41,759 bases of DNA from a virus: IMG/VR virus record IMGVR_UViG_3300042878_001971, positions 1 to 41,759 of that record; one strand, 5' to 3'. Below, piece by piece: positions 1 through 8,262 of the stretch (positions are counted from its first letter, which is position 1; each line of letters starts with the position of its first letter). The notes under the pieces are model-generated. The model was not told the origin of the DNA. It worked only from the letters and a program-made list of their open reading frames with translations, and searched no databases. The position numbers and the translations under genes were made by a program.

Positions 1-195
1 CTCTGCGGACGCGAGTCTCCAGCCGGCGATCCGGCAGATCCTTCGCAACCGGGCACGCTACGAACTCAGGAATAACTCCTACGCCGCGGGCATCGCGAGC
101 ACCTGGAGCAACGACCTGGTCGGCACCGGCCCCCGGCTACAGCTCGACCTCGGCCCCGACGTGTCGCCCGAAGCGGTCCGTTCGGTCGAGAATGC
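1..195. repeat. Terminal overlap, left copy
   Basis: Bases 1-195 match 41565-41759 except at two adjacent positions (C67/A68 here, G41631/C41632 there). Both changes are silent in the portal frame (Leu-Arg in each copy). The repeat begins and ends inside the portal gene, which fits a circular or circularly permuted assembly better than functional terminal repeats. Confidence 0.95.
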
Positions 196-1627
196 CGTGT
201 CCGATTGGGCCGACACGATCGACCTCGCGAAGAAGTTGCGGATCTCAAAGACTGCCAAAATCTCCGACGGCGAGGTTTTCGGCTTGAAGACCTCCAACCG
301 CCGGCTCCGCGGCGTGCAGCTCGACCTCAAGCTGGTCGAGGCCGACCAGGTCATGTCGCCGGCCGGGTTTTACAGCACCGAGCACGACGTTGACGGCGTG
401 CGGTTCGACGCCGATGGCAACGTCACAGACTACTGGATCTCAAAGAGGCACCCGGGATCGCTCTCGCAAGCGTTCCTCCTTGATGGCGACTGGATCGACG
501 CGAACTATGTCTGCCACTGGTATCACGCGACTCGCCCGGGCCAGCATCGCGGCGTGCCGGAGATCGCTCCGGCCCTGGAGCTGTTCGCGTTGCTTCGCCG
601 GTACACGCTCGCCGTGGTGACCGCAGCCGAGACGGCTGCCTCGTTCGCCGCGATCCTCAAGACGACCATGCCGGCCGACGGGTCCGGGGCCGCCAGCCTC
701 GAGACGCTGGAAACGATGCCCATCGTCCGCGGTATGGCGATCGCCGCCCCCGACGGCTGGGAGCCGGTCCAGATGCGGGCCGAGCATCCGACCTCGAGTC
801 ACGACGCATTTGTGCGTCGGCTCATCAACGAGATCGCGGCCGCGTTGGGTATGCCCTATATCGTGGCCTCCCTCGATTCCAGCTCCGCGAACTACTCGTC
901 GATGCGCGGCGATTACCTCGTGTATCGCAAGAGAATCGCGGTCGAGCGGTCCGACATGGAACGCACGTTCCTCGACCCGCTCCTCTACTCGTGGCTCGAC
1001 GAAGCCGTCGCCGTCCCCGGGCTCATCCCCCGCGGTCTCCCGCCCTTCGCGGCATGGAACTGGACGTGGGTGTGGGACGGATTTGAGCACGTCGACCCAC
1101 TCAAGGAAGCCGACGCCGACGCCGCAATGGTGGGCGGCAACATGGCGAGCCTCGCCGAAGTCTGTGCCAAGCGTGGCCGCGATTGGCGGGTCGTGCTCCG
1201 GCAGCGGTCGATCGAGCGACAGATGGAGCGAGACCTGGGTGTTTCCTCCCAGCCGGAGGCAATGGCCGCCGATGATGACGTGGACGGCATCGAGGCCGAC
1301 GACGGCTACCGGCCCCCGCAAGCTGCTCGCGACGCGGCCCGCCGCGGTCTGGAGTGGCGACGCGAGTACGGGCGTGGCGGCACGGCGATCGGCGTGGCTC
1401 GTGCCCGTGACATTGCCAATGGCCGATCTCTCTCGCTCGACACGATCGGGCGGATGGTGAGTTACTTCGCACGCCACGAGGTTGACAAGCAAGGTCAAGG
1501 ATGGTCGGAGGGCCAGGAGGGCTATCCGTCTGCCGGCCGGATCGCATGGCTTTTGTGGGGTGGTGACGCCGGCCGCTCGTGGGCCCAGGGTGTCTACAAG
1601 CGAGAGAACGAGGACGCCAACGCATGA
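2..1627 (+). CDS. Portal protein, lambda-type (3' part; gene wraps from 41404)
   Basis: The portal forms the dodecameric ring at the capsid vertex through which DNA is packaged and to which the connector binds. This is the 3' part of a 595-codon gene starting with GTG at 41404; the reading frame is open from base 2. The N-terminal region resembles the lambda gpB/HK97-like portal clan, with a patch rich in Arg and Asn (RNRARYELRNNSYAAGI) and a following GTGPRLQL. The last ~110 residues (roughly 490-595) form a separate module with the pattern GYPSAGRIAWLLWGGDAGRS, which I have seen in other phage head proteins but not as a usual portal tail. The stop overlaps the next start as ATGA. The portal assignment is sound; the role of the C-terminal module is unknown. 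Confidence 0.9.
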   Translation, partial: SADASLQPAIRQILRNRARYELRNNSYAAGIASTWSNDLVGTGPRLQLDLGPDVSPEAVRSVENAVSDWADTIDLAKKLRISKTAKISDGEVFGLKTSNRRLRGVQLDLKLVEADQVMSPAGFYSTEHDVDGVRFDADGNVTDYWISKRHPGSLSQAFLLDGDWIDANYVCHWYHATRPGQHRGVPEIAPALELFALLRRYTLAVVTAAETAASFAAILKTTMPADGSGAASLETLETMPIVRGMAIAAPDGWEPVQMRAEHPTSSHDAFVRRLINEIAAALGMPYIVASLDSSSANYSSMRGDYLVYRKRIAVERSDMERTFLDPLLYSWLDEAVAVPGLIPRGLPPFAAWNWTWVWDGFEHVDPLKEADADAAMVGGNMASLAEVCAKRGRDWRVVLRQRSIERQMERDLGVSSQPEAMAADDDVDGIEADDGYRPPQAARDAARRGLEWRREYGRGGTAIGVARARDIANGRSLSLDTIGRMVSYFARHEVDKQGQGWSEGQEGYPSAGRIAWLLWGGDAGRSWAQGVYKRENEDANA

Positions 1628-3489
1628 ACAACCGCATCGAACTATCCGCAACCCTCAACGTCCAAGCGGCCGACGAGGCCGCGACGCCGACGTTTGAACT
1701 GTTGGCCTACACCGGGGCGTCGATCCGCCAGGGGTGGTCGAGGAATCCGCTGGTGGTCGATCTCGCGCAGATCGACGCCTCGCGGCCGATCCCGATTCTC
1801 TACGCCCACGGCAAAGAGATGTCGATGCTCGACAGCGTGATCGGACGAAGTCTTGAAGCCACGAACGATGGCAGCCAGCTCGTGCTCCGCGGCGAACTGA
1901 TTCGCGGGACTCCGGCCGGCGACAAGCTGATCGCCCTCGCGAAGGCCGGTGTGCCGCTGCAAGCGAGCATCGGGGCCGACGTGGGCTCAATCGAAAACAT
2001 CGCCGCGGGAGCCAGCGTGACAGTCAACGGTCGCGAGTTCTCCGGCCCAATCAGTGTTGCTCGTGGGGCGGTTCTCCGCGAAACGAGCGTGGTCTTGTTC
2101 GGTGCGGACGGTGCAACGTCCGCGGCTATCGCCGCCGAGGCGAGTGAGGTATTCCCTATGAGCGATCAGCTCAACGAGAAGCCCGTCGAGGCCGCCGTGC
2201 CGAAGACGGAAGCCCCGGCGATCGTCGTCGCGGACCCGAAGCCCATCGTCGCCACCGCTGGCGGTGACAGTGCCAGCCTCATCGCCGGCGAGGTCGCCGA
2301 GATCGTGATGCAGCGGATGCGAGAGGAGCGGATCGCGGAGGTCCGGGCTTCTCGCCCGTCGGCTCCCGCGATCCACGTTGTCGATGCCGCCGCGGCCAAC
2401 GCGCCGAAGGTGGTGGAGGCGGCGTTGTGTCTCGCTGGCGGCCTCGCCAACGTCGAGAAGGTCTTCGACGAGAAGACCCTCGAGGCGGCTGACCGGCGGC
2501 GAAACCACACGTCGCTTCAGGAGGTGCTGATTGAGGCTGCCCGTCGGAACGGCTACACCGGTCCGGCCCGCATCCACGATGGCAACATCCGCGAGGTGCT
2601 CGCCGGTGCGTTCCCCCAGGTGCAAGCCGCTGGGTTCGCCACGCACAGCATCAGCAATGTGCTCGCGGCGACCTACGGCAAGTTCCTTCTCCAGGGCTAC
2701 AACGCCGTCGAGTCGACGTGGGACATGATCGCGTCGATCCGAAGCGTCAGTGACTACAAGACGGTCACGGGCGTGCGGCTCAACGGCGGCTTCGAGTTCG
2801 AGGATCTCGGTCCCAGCGGCGAACTGAAGTCGGCCGACGCCTCCGACGAGACGCGGACGATCAAGGCCAAGCTGACAGGCCGCATGTCCAGCATCACGAT
2901 GGTCGACATCGTGAACGACGACCTGGGTGCTCTGACTCAGGTGCCATCCAGGCTGGGCCGCGGTGCCGCGGTCAAGCTGAACAAGGATTTCTGGACCGAG
3001 TTTCAGTTGAACAACTCGACGTTCTTTCAGAAAGAGACGGCCGCGGCAGGCAACGCCTTGGCGATCTCGTCGTTGAAGACGGCGGTGACTTCCTACAAGA
3101 AGCTCACCGATCCCGACGGTAACCCGTTGGGCATCTCGCCGTCGATGATCCTCGTCCCACCGGACCTGGAGATCACCGCCGACGAGATGATGGGATCGAC
3201 GGTGCTCATCACGGGCGAGAGCGTGACCCGCGGAAACGTGAACGTGTTCGCTGGTCGGTTCCAGGTTGTGCCCTCGTCCTACCTGACGAGTTCATCGACC
3301 TGGTGGCTGGTCGCCAACCCGGCCGAGCTGCCCTGCATGGAGGTCGCTTTCTTGAACGGCCAGCGGCTCCCCACGGTGCAGCAGGCGGACGCCGACTTCA
3401 ACCAGCTCGGCATCCAGGTCCGCGGGCACTTCAGCTATGGCGTCGCCAAGGCTGAGAGCCGCGGATGCTACCGGATGGCGACCGCTTGA
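1624..3489 (+). CDS. Prohead protease-major capsid protein fusion
   Basis: A 621-residue polyprotein. The N-terminal ~170 residues look like an S78/HK97-type prohead protease, with likely catalytic His62 (YAHGKE) and Ser115 (ASIGADVG). A Pro/Ala/Glu-rich charged linker follows (~175-290), then a major capsid domain of HK97 fold resembling the Mu gpT-like group (~290-621). The protease would cut the scaffold-like linker during maturation. The ATG at 1624 overlaps the portal stop (ATGA). An in-frame Met179 at 2158, just after the protease domain, is preceded by a GTGAGG-like sequence and could give a separate linker-capsid product. Protease-capsid fusions of this kind are known in phages and prophages of planctomycetes and proteobacteria. 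Confidence 0.88.
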   Translation: MNNRIELSATLNVQAADEAATPTFELLAYTGASIRQGWSRNPLVVDLAQIDASRPIPILYAHGKEMSMLDSVIGRSLEATNDGSQLVLRGELIRGTPAGDKLIALAKAGVPLQASIGADVGSIENIAAGASVTVNGREFSGPISVARGAVLRETSVVLFGADGATSAAIAAEASEVFPMSDQLNEKPVEAAVPKTEAPAIVVADPKPIVATAGGDSASLIAGEVAEIVMQRMREERIAEVRASRPSAPAIHVVDAAAANAPKVVEAALCLAGGLANVEKVFDEKTLEAADRRRNHTSLQEVLIEAARRNGYTGPARIHDGNIREVLAGAFPQVQAAGFATHSISNVLAATYGKFLLQGYNAVESTWDMIASIRSVSDYKTVTGVRLNGGFEFEDLGPSGELKSADASDETRTIKAKLTGRMSSITMVDIVNDDLGALTQVPSRLGRGAAVKLNKDFWTEFQLNNSTFFQKETAAAGNALAISSLKTAVTSYKKLTDPDGNPLGISPSMILVPPDLEITADEMMGSTVLITGESVTRGNVNVFAGRFQVVPSSYLTSSSTWWLVANPAELPCMEVAFLNGQRLPTVQQADADFNQLGIQVRGHFSYGVAKAESRGCYRMATA

Positions 3490-3510
3490 TCGTAATGTGA
3501 TTCGTGCCCG

Positions 3511-3535
3511 GCCGGCGGGGGTCCAACCCGCCGGC
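3511..3535 (+). terminator. Hairpin after capsid gene
   Basis: A perfect 9-bp GC stem (GCCGGCGGG with CCCGCCGGC) and a 7-base loop lies between the capsid and decoration genes. There is no T-run after it, so it is more likely an attenuator or an mRNA-stabilising or processing hairpin than a full terminator. Confidence 0.45.
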
Positions 3536-3578
3536 TGGGGCTCTCAACCTCCATACTCCCGATACGAAAGGTTCTCAG

Positions 3579-3902
3579 ATGCCCAGTTATTACGCAGACG
3601 GAAACAAGCTCGACTACACCCCGACGACGGGCGTGGCAGCGGGCGAAATCGTCGTCCTCGGCGGCCTTGTGACGGTCGCCGATCGTCCGATCGTCGCCAA
3701 CGAGCTCGGTGCCGTTCACACCAACTGTGTCGTGACCGGCTCGGTGGCCGCAACCGGTATCACCGGTGCCCAAGGCTCGGCCATTCGGTGGTACGCCGCG
3801 TCGGGCGTGTTCGACGCCACGACCGGTGTCACCGCGGGCTACCTGGCCCGTCCCCGACTGGTGGCCGATCGCCAGGTGGCGGTGCTCCTCTGGCCCTCGT
3901 GA
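3579..3902 (+). CDS. DUF2190-like capsid decoration (cement) protein
   Basis: 107 residues. The pattern of a short polar N-terminus (MPSYYADGNKLDYTP), a 'GVAAGEIVVLGG' turn and an all-beta remainder matches DUF2190 proteins, which coat the outside of HK97-type capsids and stabilise them, like lambda gpD. The ATG at 3579 is chosen because of the GAAAGG SD just upstream; in-frame codons before it lie in the hairpin region and are unlikely to be translated. Its position directly after the capsid gene is typical. The gene is flanked by strong hairpins on both sides (3511-3535, 3917-3956), which may isolate or stabilise a highly expressed transcript. It contains TGITG-type strings that recur in other virion proteins here. 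Confidence 0.78.
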   Translation: MPSYYADGNKLDYTPTTGVAAGEIVVLGGLVTVADRPIVANELGAVHTNCVVTGSVAATGITGAQGSAIRWYAASGVFDATTGVTAGYLARPRLVADRQVAVLLWPS

Positions 3903-3916
3903 CCGACCCCACGCAA

Positions 3917-3956
3917 GGGGGCGGGTGCGGCCACGCTATCGGCCGCGCCCGCCCCT
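3917..3956 (+). terminator. Strong hairpin after decoration gene
   Basis: About 15 bp of stem with one internal T-G wobble (left arm 3917-3932, right arm 3941-3956) and an 8-base loop. The tail is CTCTCG, so it lacks a proper U-tract. It could be a partial terminator lowering expression of the genes downstream of the abundant capsid proteins. Confidence 0.6.
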
Positions 3957-3973
3957 CTCGCACCTGGTGACCC

Positions 3974-4864
3974 ATGCAGGACATGATCGCCCTCGGCGAG
4001 ACGTGGTTTCGATCGCAGCGGCGTGAGCACCTCGCGACGGAGGTGTCGTACCAACCGGCCATCGGCACCACGCGGACAGTGCGGGCGACCGTCGTGGTCG
4101 GCCGGTGGGAGTCGATAGATTCCGCCGGCCAGATGCTGCGGACGGAGACGCAAGATTTTTTCGTTGACACGACGGACCTTGCCCAAGATCCGAAGAAGGG
4201 CGACAGGATCGTAGCCGGCGGCTTTACCTACGAGGTGATGATCCCGCCGGGGGCCGAGCATCACTGGCGGTGGTCGGATCGGAATAAGACTCTACGGCGG
4301 ATTCACACGATGGTGACCGAGGGACCATCTACCCGCACTCCGGCCGTTCCCGGGCCGCCCACCGCTCTCGTAGTCGTCAGTGGCCCTCGCGTGACGTGGA
4401 CGGCCCCCGTGGTGACCGACGAGTACGTCGTGACCTCCTACAGGGTCTACGCCGGCGACGTGCTTCAGGAGACCGTGACGGCCCCCTCAAGGACGAGCGT
4501 CGGGACGTTTTCGGGTGGCACGGTGGTCCGCGTCTCGGCGGTGAACGCGATCGGTGAGGGGGCAAAGAGTTCGCCGGTGACGATCACGGCGGTGCCAGGT
4601 GCCCCGACAATCGCTGGGGCATATTTCGATCCGAGTGAAGGCGGCACGAATGTCTCGTGGCAAGCGCCGACGAGCAATGGCGGGACTGCTATCACTGGAT
4701 ACCGCGTGTATTTCGACGGCGAGTACGTCACGCCAGACACTATCGTCGGCAGCGAATACTACCGGTTCGAAGGCAACTTCTCCGGCTACAACGCCGAAGT
4801 TTCGGCCGTCAACGCCGTAGGCGAGGGGCCCACGTCTGCACCCGTGACGGTGGTTGTGGCGTAG
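3974..4864 (+). CDS. Head-tail adaptor with two C-terminal FN3 domains
   Basis: 296 residues. Residues 1-115 look like a head-closure or head-tail joining protein (short beta-rich domain with QDFFVDTTDL and FTYEVMIPPG), expected at this position. They are followed by two fibronectin type III-like repeats (~125-208 and ~210-296), each with the pattern PGPPTAL/PGAPTI, a W-x-A-P strand, a Y-R-V-Y strand and a terminal VSAVNA(I/V)GEG turn. FN3 or Ig-like domains on virion proteins usually decorate the surface and bind carbohydrates. One copy of the dispersed GTATTTCGA motif falls at 4708. The FN3 assignment is firm from the repeated pattern; the adaptor assignment rests on position and length. 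Confidence 0.72.
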   Translation: MQDMIALGETWFRSQRREHLATEVSYQPAIGTTRTVRATVVVGRWESIDSAGQMLRTETQDFFVDTTDLAQDPKKGDRIVAGGFTYEVMIPPGAEHHWRWSDRNKTLRRIHTMVTEGPSTRTPAVPGPPTALVVVSGPRVTWTAPVVTDEYVVTSYRVYAGDVLQETVTAPSRTSVGTFSGGTVVRVSAVNAIGEGAKSSPVTITAVPGAPTIAGAYFDPSEGGTNVSWQAPTSNGGTAITGYRVYFDGEYVTPDTIVGSEYYRFEGNFSGYNAEVSAVNAVGEGPTSAPVTVVVA

Positions 4865-4880
4865 CCGAGGAAAAATCAGC

Positions 4881-5639
4881 ATGGCAAAAAATATGACTCG
4901 ACGTGCATTTCCTCGAGGCGGCGTCCGCACCCGTCTGCCCCTGACGATCTATCGCCGGTCGACAGGGTTTGACCCGAAGAGCATTGCCGGGCTTTTTGTG
5001 TGGTATGACGCAACGGCCGCGTCAACCCTGACGATGTCAGGCAGTAGCGTCACGGCTATCGCAGACCGTAGTGGAAACGGCCGCAATGCCGTGCAAGCCG
5101 TCGGGGCGCATCAACCGGTCATGTCCACCATTGGATCCAAGGCAGCCATTGCGTTTGCCCCGCAGAATCTTTTGGCAGTCGTCACGTCGTACACCATCAC
5201 GGCACAGAGCGTGTTTGCTGTGGTGGCTATCGACGGCCTAATTGCGTTTGACCGGATTGTGGCCCAAGAGTCGGAAACCGAAAACGCTGTATATATCCCT
5301 TTACTTATTCCCAACCCAGCGACCTACACCCTCGGCTCCTATAACGGCGGAGCGTTTCGTTCTGGGGTTTCGGTAACGCAATCTGCAGGCACAATCGCAG
5401 AGTCGCACCATGACGGCAGTGCGTTGACGTGCCGTGCAAATGGCGTCGTCGGCGCGTCATTTTCTTCAAGCCTGAACTTCTCTCCTACAAAACTACTGCT
5501 TGGCAACGGAGCTGGTTTAAGCAACGGACTCACAGGGCGGCTGGGCGAAGTGCTCGTCTGGAATCGGGCACTGACTGCTGCTGAGATCCTTACGATTCGC
5601 CGGTATCTTTCCGCAAAATGGAGCATCGCAGTCTCATGA
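4881..5639 (+). CDS. LamG/concanavalin A-like lectin-fold virion protein
   Basis: 252 residues. After a basic N-terminus there is a typical jelly-roll signature: 'IAGLFVWYDAT', then 'ADRSGNGRNAVQ' with 'QPV', and near the C-terminus 'GRLGEVLVWNRALTAAE', the pattern of Laminin-G_3/concanavalin A-like domains. Such proteins bind carbohydrates and are often appended to capsids or tail fibres. The ATG at 4881 has a GAGG SD; an earlier in-frame ATG at 4854 lies inside the preceding gene and lacks one. Base composition is visibly more AT-rich than neighbouring genes (for example around 5280-5310), suggesting recent acquisition. Confidence 0.7.
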   Translation: MAKNMTRRAFPRGGVRTRLPLTIYRRSTGFDPKSIAGLFVWYDATAASTLTMSGSSVTAIADRSGNGRNAVQAVGAHQPVMSTIGSKAAIAFAPQNLLAVVTSYTITAQSVFAVVAIDGLIAFDRIVAQESETENAVYIPLLIPNPATYTLGSYNGGAFRSGVSVTQSAGTIAESHHDGSALTCRANGVVGASFSSSLNFSPTKLLLGNGAGLSNGLTGRLGEVLVWNRALTAAEILTIRRYLSAKWSIAVS

Positions 5640-5917
5640 GGTACTTCATAGGGCAAGATGACATCGGGTACGAGACGATACGCACCACGCTGGATGCTGC
5701 ATGGAATTTGCCAAACAACCTCGGCACCGACACCTGCCTGCCGCCCGCCAACGTGGCACCACGCAACCAGTCTGGGCTCATCACCCTGGCCCTCAGAGAC
5801 GAGTTCTGCGAATGGCCGCCAGCGTCTGCAATGCTGCCAGAACTGCTAAGCGTTGGCGTGATTACAGAAATCAGTGCTGACGAATACCGGGCAAGTATCA
5901 GTAGGCCAGGGCCGTGA
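5636..5917 (+). CDS. Small protein of unknown function
   Basis: 93 residues, starting at an ATG that overlaps the lectin stop (ATGA at 5636-5639), so translation is probably coupled. The sequence is soluble and mixed (MRYFIGQDDIGYET at the start; EFCEWPPASAM in the middle) with no motif I recognise. Its AT-richer composition matches the lectin gene, so the two probably arrived together. It may be a partner or chaperone of the lectin. Confidence 0.6.
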   Translation: MRYFIGQDDIGYETIRTTLDAAWNLPNNLGTDTCLPPANVAPRNQSGLITLALRDEFCEWPPASAMLPELLSVGVITEISADEYRASISRPGP

Positions 5918-5929
5918 ACCACCAGAGTC

Positions 5930-5977
5930 CCCTAGCCCTGTGAGCTAGGGCACTGCCCCCGCGAAAATCCGGGGTTT
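5930..5977 (+). terminator. Tandem hairpins before glycan cassette
   Basis: Two stem-loops: CCCTAGC (5930-5936) with GCTAGGG (5944-5950), then CCCCG (5957-5961) with CGGGG (5970-5974) followed by TTT. They separate the lectin pair from the glycan cassette and may be a weak intrinsic terminator. Confidence 0.5.
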
Positions 5978-6026
5978 ACGCTCCCGCCCATTTGGGTAGG
6001 CTACCGGTGAACAGGTGAACACCGGC

Positions 6027-7085
6027 ATGATTGAACACCTCCATCGCGTCGCGGCCCACGCCTACCACTGCGGCGAGCACGAGGTCGGCCGCCGATGCTG
6101 CGAGCGGCTTCTGCGGCTGCCGCTCTCCGCGGAGAAGGAAGAGCGGGTGCGATCCAATCGCACCTGGTACACGCAGACGCTTTTTGAGCAGGGCGTCGCC
6201 GCGGAGTTCACGCAGATCGACGTGGCCCCGGCCCGTGTCGGCTGGTCGCTGTTCAACCCTTCGGTCGTGAGCCACGGCGACCGGTTACTCGTCAACGTGC
6301 GGTCGAGCAACTATTCGATCGCAGACGCGGGCAACTACGTCATCCCGCCGGAGGATCGCGAGACGATCCGGACTTACAACTGCCTCGTCGACAACGGGCA
6401 CGCTCGGGGCTATTGGGCTGCCGACTACGACGCCACCGGATTTCCGGTCGAGGGCCTTGAGGACGTGCGGCTCAACTCTGTTGAGGGTGAGCTGATCGCG
6501 TCGGCCACGATCCGCAACTGGGCGGGCCGCGACGGGACGTGCAGGATCGGCGTCGGCAAGCTGGAGACGTTTGACCGGATCCGCGACCTCCGCTGCCACG
6601 ACACCGTGAGCGGCCGGCACGAGAAAAACTGGATGCCGATTACCGGCCGTCGGGAGTGGCTCTACCACTGCAGCCACCAAGGCCGGACGTGCCTCGTCCG
6701 CGAGGACGGCGACGATTGGACGGTCACCGCCCACGCCGAGGCCCCGCCGGTGGCCCGCGGGTTCCGCGGCGGCTCGCAGCTCGTCGAGCACCCTTGGGCT
6801 CCGGGTCTATGGTGGGGAATAGTCCACGAGGTGGCTGTCTCCGGTGGTCGTCGAGCCTACGAACATCGGTTCGTCATGTTCGACGAGGGCCAGGACTGGC
6901 GGATCACCAGAGTCTCGCCGGCTTTCGCGTTCCGTGAAACGCGGAGTATCGAGTTCTGTGCCGGCCTCGCGGTCAGCGGTCAGAGCACGCTCGTCGCATC
7001 GTTCGGTGTGCGGGACGCCGAGGCGTGGCTGGCCCACCTACCGATCGGCGACGTTCTCAACATCATGGGTGACGCATGGGAGTGA
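6027..7085 (+). CDS. GH43/GH130-like beta-propeller glycosidase-family protein
   Basis: 352 residues from ATG 6027. An N-terminal helical segment (~1-60, TPR-like, Cys-rich around CCERLL) precedes a five-bladed beta-propeller-like region. Signature pieces are NPSVV with 'VNVRSSNY', 'GLEDVRLN' (the ED-x-R-L motif seen in GH130/GH43-like families), and 'EKNWMPI'. Such proteins act on or bind glycans and often sit beside glycosyltransferases. The SD AGGTG lies in the loop of a small hairpin (CCGGTG 6004-6009 with CACCGG 6020-6025); an alternative GTG start is at 6015. It heads a four-gene cassette with two methyltransferases and a glycosyltransferase. Enzyme activity is not certain. Confidence 0.65.
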   Translation: MIEHLHRVAAHAYHCGEHEVGRRCCERLLRLPLSAEKEERVRSNRTWYTQTLFEQGVAAEFTQIDVAPARVGWSLFNPSVVSHGDRLLVNVRSSNYSIADAGNYVIPPEDRETIRTYNCLVDNGHARGYWAADYDATGFPVEGLEDVRLNSVEGELIASATIRNWAGRDGTCRIGVGKLETFDRIRDLRCHDTVSGRHEKNWMPITGRREWLYHCSHQGRTCLVREDGDDWTVTAHAEAPPVARGFRGGSQLVEHPWAPGLWWGIVHEVAVSGGRRAYEHRFVMFDEGQDWRITRVSPAFAFRETRSIEFCAGLAVSGQSTLVASFGVRDAEAWLAHLPIGDVLNIMGDAWE

Positions 7086-7636
7086 CCGCATCGCTGCAAT
7101 GGACCGACGCCGTTCGCAAGTTGCTGGAGAGCAACTGGCGGGAGGATGATTGGTTCGGCTGCGACAGCCGGGTGATTTTCCATTACGCGATGAAGGGCGA
7201 GATTTTCCGCCGCCACAAGCCCGCCAGCGTGATCGAGATCGGCACCCGCTGCGGCTACTCGCTGCTGACGTTTGATGCTGCGGCCCCGGGTGCCCACTAC
7301 CTCTGCATCGACGGGGCGATGGATGCCGACTCCTACGACTGCCTCGCCCACTGGCGGCGGCTTGTTGAGCGGCACAGCATCGACGCCGACCTGGTCGTGG
7401 TCGACTCCCACGCGATCAAGAGTCTGCCGCCGGCAGACTTCGCCCATGTCGATGGCGACCACTCCTATGCCGGGGCCCTCGCCGACCTCCGGCTGGTGGC
7501 GGGCTGCCGGGTGATCCTCGCCGACGACTGCTGCAACCCGGAGGTGCGGGCCGCGGTGGAGACGTTCGCCAAGGAGCAAGCGAGGACGGTGGAGTATTTC
7601 GATGACGGTTTGAGGAAGGGGGCGGTGCTCACATGA
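7076..7636 (+). CDS. Class I SAM-dependent methyltransferase (Methyltransf_24-like)
   Basis: 186 residues. The glycine-rich SAM-binding loop is 'VIEIGTRCGYS' (residues ~52-62), followed by the acidic 'CIDGAMDAD' and 'FAHVDGDHSY', where the D-x-D-H pattern is typical of the Methyltransf_24 group that modifies sugars or small molecules. A 'RVILADDC' strand follows. Its start overlaps the stop of the propeller gene by 10 bases, so it is co-translated with the cassette. It could O- or N-methylate a glycan built by the neighbouring glycosyltransferase. One GTATTTCGA motif copy lies at 7594. Confidence 0.8.
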   Translation: MGVTASLQWTDAVRKLLESNWREDDWFGCDSRVIFHYAMKGEIFRRHKPASVIEIGTRCGYSLLTFDAAAPGAHYLCIDGAMDADSYDCLAHWRRLVERHSIDADLVVVDSHAIKSLPPADFAHVDGDHSYAGALADLRLVAGCRVILADDCCNPEVRAAVETFAKEQARTVEYFDDGLRKGAVLT

Positions 7637-8262
7637 GCCTCATGGATCAGCTCGAGAAGCGTGGCGACCTGTGGTGGCCGAAGGCCGACCACGGTTGCTG
7701 GGAGTGGATGCACGCCGACGACGGGCTTCCCGATAGGCTTGTGGCCCACTGCCGGAAGTTCCGCACGGCGATCGTGGCGGGTGCGAATGCGGGCTTCTAC
7801 ATCGCGGCCTATGCGGCACGGTTTGAGCGTGTGATCGCGGTCGAGCCGGAGCCGGTCAACTTCATGGCCCTCACGCTGAACTGCCCGCAACCAAACGTCA
7901 TCAAGGTGCAGGCGGCACTTGGGAACGTCCGCGGCGATGTCGGCGTGCGAACTGACCACGAGGGGAACTGCGGCGGTTTCTACGTCACCGATAGTGGCTT
8001 GATTCCGGTCTTGCGGATCGACGATTTTGCTGCCGAGGTCGATGCAATCCACCTGGATGTTGAAGGCTACGAGGCTGCGGTGCTCATTGGTGCCGACAAA
8101 ACGATCGCCGAAAACCACCCGACGGTCATGGTTGAGTCGATCGGAAACGGCAGCCGATTCGGATACTCCGACGAGCACGTTCCGCTGATGCTTCTGTCTG
8201 GCGGCTACACGGTTGCCGAGAAACTTGAGCACGACACGGTTTACAAGTGGGGGGGTGCATGA
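7633..8262 (+). CDS. FkbM-family methyltransferase
   Basis: 209 residues. The FkbM pattern is visible: 'TAIVAGANAGFYIAAYA' (SAM loop), 'ERVIAVEPEPVNF', then 'LRIDDF' and 'DAIHLDVEGYEAAVLIGA', which is the hallmark D-(V/I)-E-G-x-E motif. FkbM enzymes methylate sugars and polyketides, commonly in exopolysaccharide clusters. The ATG overlaps the previous stop as ATGA. A second methyltransferase of a different family in the same operon suggests two positions on one glycan are modified. Confidence 0.85.
   Translation: MSLMDQLEKRGDLWWPKADHGCWEWMHADDGLPDRLVAHCRKFRTAIVAGANAGFYIAAYAARFERVIAVEPEPVNFMALTLNCPQPNVIKVQAALGNVRGDVGVRTDHEGNCGGFYVTDSGLIPVLRIDDFAAEVDAIHLDVEGYEAAVLIGADKTIAENHPTVMVESIGNGSRFGYSDEHVPLMLLSGGYTVAEKLEHDTVYKWGGA

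Noticed and set aside
1-195. Terminal 195-bp copies as physical phage direct repeats
   Set aside because: The repeat starts and ends inside the portal coding sequence and the copies differ by a silent pair; a circular or permuted assembly is simpler.
440-1651. Long minus-strand open frame opposite the portal gene
   Set aside because: Arg/His-rich composition, no SD and a clear portal on the other strand; a typical shadow in GC-rich DNA.
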